Below are positions 1 through 11,062 of a DNA stretch of 64,000 nt, one piece after another. The notes under the pieces were generated by a model. It worked only from the letters and a program-made list of their open reading frames with translations. It did no database searches and was not told where the DNA came from. Origin of the DNA: Buchnera aphidicola (Hyperomyzus lactucae) (lineage in GTDB: Bacteria; Pseudomonadota; Gammaproteobacteria; Enterobacterales; Enterobacteriaceae); contig NZ_CP034876.1 in assembly GCF_005081705.1 (NCBI RefSeq), positions 71,236-135,235 on the forward strand, given 5' to 3'. How positions within the stretch are numbered: the first letter of the stretch is position 1; the number at the start of each line of letters is the position of its first letter. Both the position numbers and the translations under genes were made by a program.

Positions 1-16
1 TTGCAGAAGTTGTATT

Positions 17-985
17 TTAATAGTGTACTTTGTTGTTTAATAATGTGGAAAATAATTCTGTGCTTAAATAACGCTCTCCTGAAGAAGGCAAAATCACAAC
101 TATTGTTTTATTCAAAAAATTTTTATTTTTTTGTATTTTTAAAGCAGCGAATAAAGCGGCGCCGGAAGAAATTCCTGCGAGTATTCCTTCTTTTTTCATT
201 AATTGTTGAGCCATAAATATTGCTTCTTCACTTGAAACAGTAACGACTTGATCAATTAATGTTAAATCTAAATTTTTAGGGATAAATCCAGGTCCAATAC
301 CTTGTATTTTATGTGGTCCGGGTTTGACTTCTTTCCCTGATAAAAATTGTGTAATGACAGGTGATTCAGAAGGTTCAACAGCTATGCTAATTAAATTTTT
401 TTTTCTTTTTCTATTTTTGATGTATTTTGTAACTCCTGTGATTGTTCCACCTGTTCCTACAGAAGAAATTAAGACATCTAAATTACCATGAGTATCATTC
501 CAAATTTCTGGACCGGTAGTTTTATAATGAATTTCAGGGTTAGCTGGATTTTCAAATTGTTTTAACATAAGATATTTTTCTATATTACATGATACAATAT
601 CGTTAGCTTTTGAAATAGCTCCCTGCATACCATATTTTCCATCTGTTAATATTAGTTTTGCACCTAAAGCAATTAGTAATTTTTGTCTTTCAATAGACAT
701 TGTATTAGGCATAGTAAGAGTTAATTGATAGTTTCTAGCAGCAGCAACATATGCTAAAGCAATTCCAGTATTGCCACTAGTCGCTTCTATTAATTCTATG
801 TTTGTATTAAGATTTCCATTTTTTTCTGCACTCCATATCATATTAGCACCAATTCTACATTTAACACTAAAACTTGGATTTCTAGATTCTATTTTTGCTA
901 AAATATTTCCATTTCCTATTTTGTTTAAACGAACTAATGGCGTATTACCAATACTTAAAGAATTATCTTCATATATTCGACTCAT
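17..985 (-). CDS. cysK: Cysteine synthase A (O-acetylserine sulfhydrylase)
   Basis: A PLP enzyme of the cytosol that makes L-cysteine from O-acetylserine and sulfide. The 322-residue product matches the E. coli length (323). The PLP lysine is Lys42 in SFSVK, the substrate loop TSGNTG is at 69-74, and the phosphate-binding GTGGT is at 177-181. The start is the ATG of MSRIYEDN and the stop is 17 bases from the window edge, so the gene is complete. It is divergent from ligA across about 170 bases. Its presence suggests that this strain can still fix sulfide into cysteine. All catalytic motifs are intact and the identification is secure. Confidence 0.96.
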   Translation of the reverse strand: MSRIYEDNSLSIGNTPLVRLNKIGNGNILAKIESRNPSFSVKCRIGANMIWSAEKNGNLNTNIELIEATSGNTGIALAYVAAARNYQLTLTMPNTMSIERQKLLIALGAKLILTDGKYGMQGAISKANDIVSCNIEKYLMLKQFENPANPEIHYKTTGPEIWNDTHGNLDVLISSVGTGGTITGVTKYIKNRKRKKNLISIAVEPSESPVITQFLSGKEVKPGPHKIQGIGPGFIPKNLDLTLIDQVVTVSSEEAIFMAQQLMKKEGILAGISSGAALFAALKIQKNKNFLNKTIVVILPSSGERYLSTELFSTLLNNKVHY

Positions 986-1128
986 ATTTTTCCTTTAATA
1001 TTTAATATAGTGTGATTCTGTTTCTAGTTCTAATTATTTTTTATATTATAAGTAAAATTATATAATAAAAAATATTTTAAAATACTAATATTATTAATTT
1101 ATAAAATTATGAGATAATTTAAAGCTAA

Positions 1129-3174
<2,046 letters not shown>

Positions 3175-3190
3175 CTTTATTATTTTTTTT

Positions 3191-3263
3191 TGGGTCGTGC
3201 AGGATTTGAACCTGCGACCAATTGATTAAAAGTCAACTGCTCTACCAACTGAGCTAACGACCC
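3191..3263 (-). tRNA. tRNA-Lys (anticodon TTT)
   Basis: On the minus strand the 73-base sequence folds as a cloverleaf with acceptor GGGTCGT and anticodon loop CTTTTAA, anticodon TTT, and it is almost identical to E. coli tRNA-Lys. CCA is not encoded. It lies just downstream of tRNA-Val on the same strand and is probably cotranscribed with it. In E. coli a Val-Lys tRNA cluster also sits next to gltX. Confidence 0.97.
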
Positions 3264-3280
3264 CTGTAAAATACTATTGG

Positions 3281-3353
3281 TGGGTGATGACGGACTCGAA
3301 CCGCCGACTTCCTCCGTGTAAAGGAGGAGCTCTACCAACTGAGCTAATCACCC
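3281..3353 (-). tRNA. tRNA-Val (anticodon TAC)
   Basis: The minus-strand cloverleaf is 73 bases long with acceptor GGGTGAT, anticodon stem CTCCT/GGAGG and anticodon TAC, and matches E. coli tRNA-Val(UAC). No CCA is encoded. It is the first gene of a Val-Lys tRNA pair, with a good sigma70-type promoter about 20 bases upstream. Confidence 0.96.
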
Positions 3354-3372
3354 TTTTAAAACTTATTCCTTT

Positions 3373-3400
3373 ATTGTAAAGCTAGCAGAAATAGAGTCAA
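3373..3400 (-). promoter_or_regulatory. Promoter of the tRNA-Val/tRNA-Lys unit
   Basis: On the minus strand TTGACT (3400-3395) and TACAAT (3378-3373) are separated by 16 bases, and the -10 box ends 19 bases before the tRNA. Both boxes match the sigma70 consensus in 5 of 6 positions, which stands out in this AT-rich sequence. Confidence 0.7.
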
Positions 3401-3561
3401 TCTTTTTTTGAAAAATAGTATTTGTTTGTTATAAATTTAATCATAATGATTAAATTGTACTCTATATTTTTTACTTACGGATTAATAATTGTAATTTTAT
3501 TCAAATATAAATCTATATTATTGATAACTCGTAATTGAAAAATTATTTTTTTAAGGGATAT

Positions 3562-4977
3562 ATGAAAGTAAAAACTCGTTTTGCACCTAGTCCTACTGGA
3601 AATTTGCATATTGGAAGTATTCGTACTGCCTTGTATTCTTGGTTGTTTGCTAAACATTATAATGGAGAATTTGTACTTCGTATAGAAGATACTGATCTTA
3701 AACGTTCTGCATCAATTTCAATTGATTCTATTTTAAATGGATTAAAGTGGTTAGGTCTTGATTGGGATGAGGGGCCTTATTTTCAGAGTAAACGGCTCAA
3801 CAGATATAAAGAAGTTATTAATGGGATGTTAGAAACAGGAGATGCATATATATGTATATGTTCAAGTGAAAAAGTGGAGGAAACAAGAATAAAACAAATG
3901 AGTAAAGGTTGTAAACCACGTTATCTTGGGACATGCAGAAATTTAAAACTTAAAAATTTATTTAATCAAGATTATGTAGTAAGATTTAAAAATCCACTTT
4001 TTGGAAAAGTGAAATTTAAAGATAAAATTAGAGGAGAAATCACATTTAACAATGAAGAACTAGATGATCTTATTATTCAACGTTCTAATGGAATTCCTAC
4101 TTACAATTTTTGCGTCGTAATAGATGACTTAGATATGAATATTACTCATGTTATTCGTGGAGAAGATCACATTAATAATACGCCTCGTCAAATTAATATT
4201 CTAAAATCTTTAGGGGCTAAAATACCTATTTATGCACATTTATCAATGATTTTAGATGAAAAAGGACAGAAAATTTCCAAAAGAAAAAATGCTATGAATA
4301 TAATTCAGTATCGTGAAAATGGATTTTTACCAGAAGCATTATTAAACTATGTAATACGATTAGGATGGTCTTATGGTAATAAAGAAATTTTCGATATATC
4401 AGAAATGAAAGAATTATTTAATTTAAAGTGTGTAAGTCGTTCTTCTAGTATTATTAATGTAAAAAAGCTTTTATGGCTTAATAAATATTATATTAATCAT
4501 TTGCCATTACAATATGTTTCTGATCTTTTAAAGAACTATATGAAAAAAGAAAATATTAATATTCAAAATGGTCCTAATCTAGAATCTTTAGTAAAGCTAT
4601 TTAGAAATCGATATCATACGTTAAAAGAAATAACAGAATCTTGTCGATATTTTTATGAAGAATTTAATGATTTTAGTCAAAAAGCTGCTGAAAAATATTT
4701 AATTATAGAAAATCGTTCTATTTTAGAGGAATTTTATAAAAAAATAAAAAATTTATCAATTTGGAATCACTTAGATATTTCTCAAATAATTAATAATTTA
4801 TCTTTAGATATGAATTTAAATACAAAAAAAATCAATATGATTTTACGTACTGCTGTCACAGGAGACATGAATTCTCCCAGTATTAGTGATATTATTTATT
4901 TAATAAATAGAGAAAAAACTTTACTAAGAATTCAAAAAGCTATTAATTATATTAAAAAAATATCTTTTAAAAATTGA
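3562..4977 (+). CDS. gltX: Glutamyl-tRNA synthetase
   Basis: Class I synthetase that charges tRNA-Glu; 471 residues, the same as E. coli. The start chosen is ATG 3562 ([13 protein letters not shown]), seven bases after an AAGGG Shine-Dalgarno sequence; an in-frame upstream TTG at 3535 would add nine residues that are absent from the family. HIGH motif is HIGS (16-19) and KMSKS is KISKR (237-241). In the zinc-binding stretch Cys98, Cys100 and Cys125 are kept, but the fourth E. coli ligand, His127, is Asn. The C-terminal anticodon-binding domain is full length. Confidence 0.96.
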   Translation: MKVKTRFAPSPTGNLHIGSIRTALYSWLFAKHYNGEFVLRIEDTDLKRSASISIDSILNGLKWLGLDWDEGPYFQSKRLNRYKEVINGMLETGDAYICICSSEKVEETRIKQMSKGCKPRYLGTCRNLKLKNLFNQDYVVRFKNPLFGKVKFKDKIRGEITFNNEELDDLIIQRSNGIPTYNFCVVIDDLDMNITHVIRGEDHINNTPRQINILKSLGAKIPIYAHLSMILDEKGQKISKRKNAMNIIQYRENGFLPEALLNYVIRLGWSYGNKEIFDISEMKELFNLKCVSRSSSIINVKKLLWLNKYYINHLPLQYVSDLLKNYMKKENINIQNGPNLESLVKLFRNRYHTLKEITESCRYFYEEFNDFSQKAAEKYLIIENRSILEEFYKKIKNLSIWNHLDISQIINNLSLDMNLNTKKINMILRTAVTGDMNSPSISDIIYLINREKTLLRIQKAINYIKKISFKN

Positions 4978-5073
4978 CACATATAATTTTTAGTAAGATC
5001 ATATGTACGTTTTTCTTGGAAAAATATATTTTTAAAATCCTGTTATATATAAAATCATTTTATAAAAAATAAA

Positions 5074-5102
5074 TTGACAGAATTAAAGTGTTTTTATATT
5101 GT
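5074..5102 (+). promoter_or_regulatory. Promoter of tRNA-Ala
   Basis: A perfect -35 box TTGACA (5074-5079) is followed after 17 bases by TATTGT (5097-5102), ten bases before the first base of the tRNA. The -10 box matches 4 of 6 positions. Assigned by position and the -35 match only. Confidence 0.55.
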
Positions 5103-5111
5103 AATATTTTT

Positions 5112-5184
5112 GGGGCTATAGCTCATATGGTAGAGCGCTTGCATGGCATGCAAGATGTGAGCGGTTCGATTCCGCTTAGCTCCA
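5112..5184 (+). tRNA. tRNA-Ala (anticodon GGC)
   Basis: The 73-base cloverleaf has acceptor GGGGCTA/TAGCTCC, anticodon stem CTTGC/GCAAG and loop ATGGCAT, giving anticodon GGC. The A32-U38 pair typical of this tRNA is present. CCA is not encoded. E. coli also carries Ala(GGC) tRNA genes beside gltX. Confidence 0.96.
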
Positions 5185-5314
5185 TAAAAATTTTTTTAAG
5201 ATATAAAAAATTTATAAAAAAAGAATATCTAGAATAGATTTTCTATTTTTCATATATTACTAAAAAATATATTGAGTATAGTACTGTACTAAATTCAGTA
5301 CAGCACATTTTAAA

Positions 5315-5620
5315 TTACATTTGTTGATTCATTATTTCTTGATAAGCTGATACAATTTTATTTCTTATCTGAATTGCCATTTGTATAGAAATAGAAGATT
5401 TTTGTAAATTTATCATTATATCATTTAGAGATTGTTCAGATTGATTTAACAAGAATTTTTCACTATCATTTTTAGCTTGATTTTGAACTGTACTTATTTT
5501 TTCTAATGCTGTTTTTATATAGTCAGTAAAATTTTTAGGTTCTTTGTTTTTTTGTATATTTATATCTAATAAATTAATTTTTGTATTAGTATTTTGATGA
5601 TTAATATTATCAATAAACAT
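5315..5620 (-). CDS. fliE: Flagellar hook-basal body protein FliE
   Basis: Small protein that links the MS ring to the proximal rod and opens rod export. The product is 101 residues against 104 in E. coli. The C-terminal half carries the family helix (SEQSLNDIMINLQKSSIS, then a QIRNKIVSAYQEIM end). It starts at ATG 5620 behind a GAGGAAG Shine-Dalgarno sequence and is divergent from fliF, as in E. coli. It supports retention of the basal body, although no filament genes are in this window. Confidence 0.93.
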   Translation of the reverse strand: MFIDNINHQNTNTKINLLDINIQKNKEPKNFTDYIKTALEKISTVQNQAKNDSEKFLLNQSEQSLNDIMINLQKSSISIQMAIQIRNKIVSAYQEIMNQQM

Positions 5621-5771
5621 AATCTTCCTCTATAAATAATTTTTATTTTTTTGAATTTTAAAATACTATCATATCTTTATAAAAGATAAATATTTTATTA
5701 AAAAAATAATTTTTTTAATATATTAATTTAATTAAAATTAATTTAACAGGAAATTTTTTTATTTCATACTA

Positions 5772-5819
5772 TTTAGTGAATCTATCAAACTATCACTAAA
5801 TTGTAGTTAGAACTAACTA
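5772..5819 (+). promoter_or_regulatory. Two tandem inverted repeats upstream of fliF
   Basis: TTTAGTGA (5772-5779) pairs with TCACTAAA (5793-5800). Four bases later TAGTTAG (5804-5810) pairs with CTAACTA (5813-5819). The second repeat ends about six bases before the fliF Shine-Dalgarno sequence, so both are likely in the 5' leader or promoter of the long fli operon. Role unknown: operator, RNA hairpins or an mRNA-stabilising end. Confidence 0.45.
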
Positions 5820-5836
5820 TTAGATAGGAAGATTTC

Positions 5837-7537
5837 ATGAATTTCAGTACTATAGAAGACTCAGTTTTGGAAGAGAAAAAAAAATTTAATAATTTTTTAT
5901 CTCGTTTTTTAAAAAATTCTCGTGTTTTAATTATTTTACTAACAGCCGCAGTTATTACTGCTGTTTCTGTTTCGATATGGATTAAATCGCCTGAGTATCA
6001 AGTTTTGTATAATCATTTATCTAATGAAGATGGCGGAGCCATTGTTAATCAATTAAACCAAATGAATATTCCCTATCAATTTAGTGATGTTTCAGGTCAA
6101 ATATCAGTTCCAAAAAATAAAGTCTATGAAATTCGTTTGCGTTTAGCAGAAAACAATCTTCCTCGAGGTGAAGGAGTTGGTTTTGAATTATTAGATAAAG
6201 CAAAATTTGGAGCAAGTCAATTTAATGAACAAATTAATTATCATCGTGCTTTAGAGGGGGAACTAGCTCGAACTATACAAAGAATTAACATTGTTAAAAG
6301 TGCTAGAATACATATAGCATTTCCTAAATCATCTTTATTTTTACAAGAGAAAAAAAAACCATCAGCTTCTGTTATATTAGAACTACAACCTGGAAGAATA
6401 TTAGATTCTGGACAAATTAACGCCATATTACATTTGATTGCAAGTAGTATATCTAATCTTTCGGTAAAAAATATTACTATCGTAGATCAATTAGGAAAAT
6501 TATTAAATCAAACTTCTTTAGGATATGATCAAATTAATGATTCAAAATTTAAATATTCTGAAGATATTGAATCTCGTTATAGAAATAGAATAAAAAATAT
6601 TTTAGAGCCATTAGTAGGTGTCGGTAACGTCTATGCTCAAGTAACAGCACAAATAGATTTTAATGCTCAAGAAAAAACACAAGAAAAATATTCACCAAAT
6701 CACACTCATAGTAATCAAGCGATACGTTCTCATCAAGTAAGTATTCATGATCAAATACAAAAAGAAAGCATCAAAGAAAATATTCCAACTTCTTTATCTA
6801 ATGTATCTGATCATAATATTTATTCTCAAAAAAAAATTAAAAATGATGAGTATATAAAAAATCCTAATTCTATTAAGAATAGAAATAAATTTAATAATGA
6901 TGGTACTTTAAGTACGGATGTCAATCGTGATGATATTATAAATTATGAATTAAATCATAGTGTATCACGCACTAAAATGAACATAGGAGAAATTAAAAGA
7001 TTATCAGCAGCAGTTATTCTTAATTTTACAAAAGATAAAAATGGAAGGTCTCTTCCTTTCAGTACAGAAAAAATAAAAAACATTGAATGTTTAATACGTG
7101 AAGCAATAGGGTACTCTAAATCTCGAGGAGATAGTGTTCACGTTGTTAATGCATCATTTTTTAAGCATGATGAAAAAATTCCAGTTAAAACTAATAATTT
7201 AAATACCTTTGAAGTATCACAGTTTTTGTTTACTTTTACACCATGGTTTTTTTCTTTTTTCTTTCTTTTTCTTTTATTAAAAAGATATATTTGTCCTTTT
7301 TCAAAACACAATACTTTTAAAAAAAAATTTATCAAAGATGAAAAAGAATATATACAAAAACACATAGAAAAACATAATTTAGAAAATAATCATAATTTAG
7401 AAAAAAATATTGCTCAAGTAAATATTCAAAATAATTTAAATAAAGATAAATTAATTAATCAAATTTGTAATATATCTAATGAGAATCCACGCACTATAGC
7501 GTTGATTATTCGTCAATGGATGAGTGATAAAATATGA
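5837..7537 (+). CDS. fliF: Flagellar MS-ring protein FliF
   Basis: Forms the inner-membrane MS ring on which the basal body and export gate assemble; 566 residues (E. coli 552). It has a first membrane helix near 28-48, periplasmic ring-building domains, a Lys/Asn-rich linker at about 270-360, a second membrane helix near 463-483 and a cytoplasmic tail whose end (ENPRTIALIIRQWMSDKI) is the FliG-binding segment. First gene of a tightly packed fli operon, with its stop overlapping the fliG start. The FliG-binding tail is well conserved although FliG itself has lost its motor residues. Confidence 0.96.
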   Translation: MNFSTIEDSVLEEKKKFNNFLSRFLKNSRVLIILLTAAVITAVSVSIWIKSPEYQVLYNHLSNEDGGAIVNQLNQMNIPYQFSDVSGQISVPKNKVYEIRLRLAENNLPRGEGVGFELLDKAKFGASQFNEQINYHRALEGELARTIQRINIVKSARIHIAFPKSSLFLQEKKKPSASVILELQPGRILDSGQINAILHLIASSISNLSVKNITIVDQLGKLLNQTSLGYDQINDSKFKYSEDIESRYRNRIKNILEPLVGVGNVYAQVTAQIDFNAQEKTQEKYSPNHTHSNQAIRSHQVSIHDQIQKESIKENIPTSLSNVSDHNIYSQKKIKNDEYIKNPNSIKNRNKFNNDGTLSTDVNRDDIINYELNHSVSRTKMNIGEIKRLSAAVILNFTKDKNGRSLPFSTEKIKNIECLIREAIGYSKSRGDSVHVVNASFFKHDEKIPVKTNNLNTFEVSQFLFTFTPWFFSFFFLFLLLKRYICPFSKHNTFKKKFIKDEKEYIQKHIEKHNLENNHNLEKNIAQVNIQNNLNKDKLINQICNISNENPRTIALIIRQWMSDKI

Positions 7538-8529
7538 TTTTAAATGGTACTGAAAAAAGTGCATTATTATTAATGTCAATAGGAGCTAATCAAGCAGGAG
7601 AAATATTAAAAAAATTAACTCCTTTTGAAGTTCAAAAACTCATTACTTCTATGGTAGATCTAAAGAGAGTATCTACTGAAAAACTAAATGAAATACTTGC
7701 TGAATGTTATAATCTTGCTCTCAAAAATAATTCTGTTAATTGTCATGACAGTGATAGTTATCTTATTGATATGTTAACGAAAGCATTAGGGGAAAAAAAG
7801 GGAAATTCTTTCTTTCGAGAAGCATTAAACATTCGTAATGCTAAAACTTCTATTGAATTATTAAATTATATAAAAGCAGAAAAATTAGCTTATTTTTTAG
7901 AAAATGAACATCCTCAGATTATTGCAACAATACTTATATATTTAGATACAAACCAATCATCTCAAGTTCTTTCATTTTTCAGTGATGAAAAACGTGCTCA
8001 AATTATATTGAGAATCACAGAATTTAATGGAATTGAAGAATCTAGTTTAATAGAATTAACTAAAGTTATCGATAATTTATTAAAAAACAAAAAGTTAATT
8101 TTGTCCGAGAAAGGAGGAATAAAAACTGCAGCTAAACTTTTAAAGTTCATGAAAATTAAGTATGAAAAAGAAACTATAATAAATATTAGAAAAATTGATC
8201 AAAAAATAGCAGATAAAATCATTAAAGAAATGTTTTTATTTAAAAATATAATAGATGTAGAAGATAAGTATATTAAAGTTGTAATTCAAAACATAGAACA
8301 AGAAAAATTATATATTGCACTTCAAAAAACTGACTACTCTGTTAAAGAAAAGTTTTTTAAAAATATGTCTGAAATAGAATCTAACAAATTATCTCTAAGT
8401 TTGGAGAAAAAATCTTATATTTCTGATGTTTCTATAAAAAACGAACAAAAACTTATTTTAATTATGATTAAAAGTATTATAGAAAATGGAAATATTTTAT
8501 CAAAAAATTTAAGAGAGTATTATGACTAA
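7534..8529 (+). CDS. fliG: Flagellar switch/C-ring protein FliG, torque residues lost
   Basis: C-ring protein that joins the MS ring to FliM; 331 residues, the same as E. coli. The FliF-binding N domain, the EHPQIIATIL motif (125-134), the Gly-Gly linker (194-195) and the MFLF motif (233-236) are all kept. Aligned without gaps over the C-terminal domain, all five charged residues used for torque in E. coli are replaced: Lys264 to Gln, Arg281 to Ile, Asp288 to Leu, Asp289 to Ser, Arg297 to Ser. The protein therefore looks structural and non-motile. It overlaps fliF by 4 bases and fliH by 8. Confidence 0.95.
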   Translation: MILNGTEKSALLLMSIGANQAGEILKKLTPFEVQKLITSMVDLKRVSTEKLNEILAECYNLALKNNSVNCHDSDSYLIDMLTKALGEKKGNSFFREALNIRNAKTSIELLNYIKAEKLAYFLENEHPQIIATILIYLDTNQSSQVLSFFSDEKRAQIILRITEFNGIEESSLIELTKVIDNLLKNKKLILSEKGGIKTAAKLLKFMKIKYEKETIINIRKIDQKIADKIIKEMFLFKNIIDVEDKYIKVVIQNIEQEKLYIALQKTDYSVKEKFFKNMSEIESNKLSLSLEKKSYISDVSIKNEQKLILIMIKSIIENGNILSKNLREYYD

Positions 8530-9193
8530 TTCGATCTTAGAAGCACATTGGAAACCATGGCATCCAGAAAAAATTTTTTTAAAAGCAGAAAAAAGAGATT
8601 TAAGAATTTTATGTTACTTAGATAAAGTAACAGAAGCAGATTTTTTTACAAATTTAAAAAAACAAGATAAAGAGAAGAAAAGTAACAAAAATAAAGAATT
8701 TAAAATAGACTTAAGAACAACAGAAGGATATCAAGTAGGTTTAAAAAAAGGATTGTTAGAAAGTAAAGAAAAAAATGTTTTATTGGAAAAAAAAATTAGT
8801 AATTTACTTTTAAATTTCGAAAATTCATTTTCTATTTTTGAAGGTGCATTATATTCTCGAATACTAAAAATAGTACTAAAGATTTCTTCTTATGTAATTG
8901 GAAAAAAAATTGATATTGATGAATCAATTTTATTGCAGAATATAAAAAAAATCATTGATAAAGACGGTGTTTTTTTGAAAAAACCACAACTTATTGTTCA
9001 CCCTAAAAATAAAACGTTAATAGAAAAATCATTAAAAAGTTTTGTAAATTCTTATAAATGGACATTATTATACGACGAAAATATAGATTTAAATGGTTGT
9101 AAAGTTAAATCAGAAAATGGTGATATGGATGCTACAGTAGATGCTAGATGGCAAGAATTATGTCGTCTTATTTATTCAAAAGAGGAATATTGA
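8522..9193 (+). CDS. fliH: Flagellar export regulator FliH
   Basis: Cytoplasmic partner that holds the FliI ATPase near the export gate; 223 residues (E. coli about 228). The N terminus (WKPWHPEKIF) matches the conserved Trp-containing segment that docks to the C ring and FlhA. A long charged coiled-coil middle follows, with a conserved C-terminal domain ending in DATVDARWQELCRLIY. Overlaps fliG (8 bases) and fliI (1 base). Export-ATPase parts are kept together, consistent with an export role for the basal body. Confidence 0.92.
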   Translation: MTNSILEAHWKPWHPEKIFLKAEKRDLRILCYLDKVTEADFFTNLKKQDKEKKSNKNKEFKIDLRTTEGYQVGLKKGLLESKEKNVLLEKKISNLLLNFENSFSIFEGALYSRILKIVLKISSYVIGKKIDIDESILLQNIKKIIDKDGVFLKKPQLIVHPKNKTLIEKSLKSFVNSYKWTLLYDENIDLNGCKVKSENGDMDATVDARWQELCRLIYSKEEY

Positions 9194-10560
9194 TGAATTC
9201 AAGATTCACTAGATTATTACAAAAATTTTCTTCTTTTGAAAATCGCCTTGACAAGCTTCCAAATATTATTAATCATGGTCGTCTTATAAGTATTAATGGT
9301 TTGGTTTTGGAAGTCATAGGACTCAATATTCCTATTGGTTCTCAATGTTTCATTGAGAGAAGAATAGATAATAAATATATTAATATTAATGCTGAAGTAA
9401 TAGGTTTTTCAGGAAGAAAAACTTTGTTATTATCTTTTGAAGATATTTATGGTGTTTTTCCAGGTGCCCGTGTTTTTGCAAAAATAGTAAGTAATAAAAC
9501 TAATTCTATTGTTCAAAGAATACCATTAGGAATGAAATTATTAGGAAGAATATTAGACGGTAAAGGTCAACCATTAGATGGATTACCTAAATTAGATTCT
9601 AAATATTATACTCCTATAAAAAAAGAGAATAGTATTAATCCGTTGAATAGAAAATCAATTACTGAAGTGCTAGATACTGGAATACGCGCTATTAATGGAC
9701 TGTTAACTATTGGAAGAGGTCAAAAAATAGGAATTTTTTCTAGTTCTGGTATTGGGAAAAGCATTTTACTTGGAATGATGGCAAAATATACAAAAGCTGA
9801 TGTTATTATTATTGCATTAATTGGAGAACGAGGTAGAGAAGTAAAAGATTTTATAGAAAAAATATTAGGTGTTAAAGGATTATCTCGATCAGTAGTCATT
9901 GCAGCTCCTGCTGATGTGTCACCTTTGTTGAGAATACAAGCAGCATCCTATGCCACTAATGTAGCAGAATATTTTTCTAGAAAAAATAAACATGTATTAT
10001 TAATTATGGATTCTTTAACTCGTTATGCTATGGCAGAACGAGAAGTTTCTTTATCTTTAGGAGAATTACCAGTTTCTAAAGGTTACCCAGCTTCTATATT
10101 TTCGAAAATTTCAAATTTAGTAGAACGTATAGGAATAACAGATAGAAATAAAGGATCTATTACTGCGTTTTATACTGTTTTAACAGAGGGTGAAGATGAA
10201 CAAGATCCAGTGTCTTATCTTGCTCGTTCTGTATTAGATGGACATATTATATTATCTCGTTATTATGCCGATTTAGGTCATTATCCTGCAATTGATATCG
10301 AATCTTCTATTAGTCGTATTATGCCTGATATTGTTACTTCTAAACAATATTATCAAGCATCTTATTTAAAAAAAATGATCTCTTCTTATCATAGAAATAG
10401 AGATTTAATAAATGTAGGTGCTTATATTAGCGGAACAGATTTAATTTTAGATCAAGCTATTAAAATTTGGCCAAAAATAGAAAAATTTTTACAACAAGGA
10501 ATGTCGGAAAAAAGTGATTTTACTCTTTCTTGTCAACAGTTAAATGAAATGTTTCTTTAA
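9193..10560 (+). CDS. fliI: Flagellum-specific export ATPase FliI
   Basis: F1-beta-like hexameric ATPase that powers export through the basal body; 455 residues (E. coli 457). The start is ATG 9193 within TGATG, overlapping the fliH stop; an in-frame upstream start at 9148 lies inside fliH and is rejected. The P-loop SSSGIGKS is at 183-190 (Lys189), with Walker B LLIMDSLTRYAMA and an arginine-rich C terminus following. The catalytic site is intact, unlike the motility residues of FliG, so active export seems to be maintained. Confidence 0.96.
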   Translation: MNSRFTRLLQKFSSFENRLDKLPNIINHGRLISINGLVLEVIGLNIPIGSQCFIERRIDNKYININAEVIGFSGRKTLLLSFEDIYGVFPGARVFAKIVSNKTNSIVQRIPLGMKLLGRILDGKGQPLDGLPKLDSKYYTPIKKENSINPLNRKSITEVLDTGIRAINGLLTIGRGQKIGIFSSSGIGKSILLGMMAKYTKADVIIIALIGERGREVKDFIEKILGVKGLSRSVVIAAPADVSPLLRIQAASYATNVAEYFSRKNKHVLLIMDSLTRYAMAEREVSLSLGELPVSKGYPASIFSKISNLVERIGITDRNKGSITAFYTVLTEGEDEQDPVSYLARSVLDGHIILSRYYADLGHYPAIDIESSISRIMPDIVTSKQYYQASYLKKMISSYHRNRDLINVGAYISGTDLILDQAIKIWPKIEKFLQQGMSEKSDFTLSCQQLNEMFL

Positions 10561-10591
10561 TCTTTTTTTATATATCGGATAATTTTTGCTA

Positions 10592-11062
10592 ATGAAATAC
10601 AAAAAAAATTTATTTTCTATTTTAGAAAACATAGAACAAAAGAAAATAGAAAAGGAAATAATTAATATTAAAAATCTTTATATGCAAAAAAAACAGAATA
10701 ACAAACAATTAAATTTATTATCTGATTATCAGAAAGAATATGTTAAAAAAATAGATGATTATCTGAGATTGGGTGTCTTCGTATATCACTGGAAAGATTA
10801 TAATAATTTTATTCTTTTATTAGATGTAATTATCAAAGATAATATAAATATAATTAAAAAAAATCAAAGAATAATTCAAGAAAGTTTACAAAGATGGTTT
10901 AATAATGAACAAAAATTAAAAATTTGGAAACACTTGCATAAAAAAAGTAGTAAACATACATTGAAAGTAATAAAAATAAAAGAACAAGCAGTTCATGATA
11001 ATTATACTCAATTAAAATTTTTTAAAAAGGATAATTATTACAATGTTAAAAGCTATTTATAG
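10592..11062 (+). CDS. fliJ: Flagellar FliJ protein
   Basis: Small coiled-coil stalk that fits inside the FliI hexamer. From ATG 10592 the product is 156 residues (E. coli 147), rich in Lys, Gln and Asn, and predicted to be nearly all helical. Sequence identity is weak; the assignment rests on length, coiled-coil character and position between fliI and fliK. An in-frame TTG at 10586 adds only two residues. It overlaps fliK by 20 bases. Confidence 0.82.
   Translation: MKYKKNLFSILENIEQKKIEKEIINIKNLYMQKKQNNKQLNLLSDYQKEYVKKIDDYLRLGVFVYHWKDYNNFILLLDVIIKDNINIIKKNQRIIQESLQRWFNNEQKLKIWKHLHKKSSKHTLKVIKIKEQAVHDNYTQLKFFKKDNYYNVKSYL

Noticed and set aside
1..216. Plus-strand frame of 71 codons at the left edge
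   Set aside because: It lies antisense within cysK, has no similarity I can name and is explained by the AT-rich code of the minus-strand gene.
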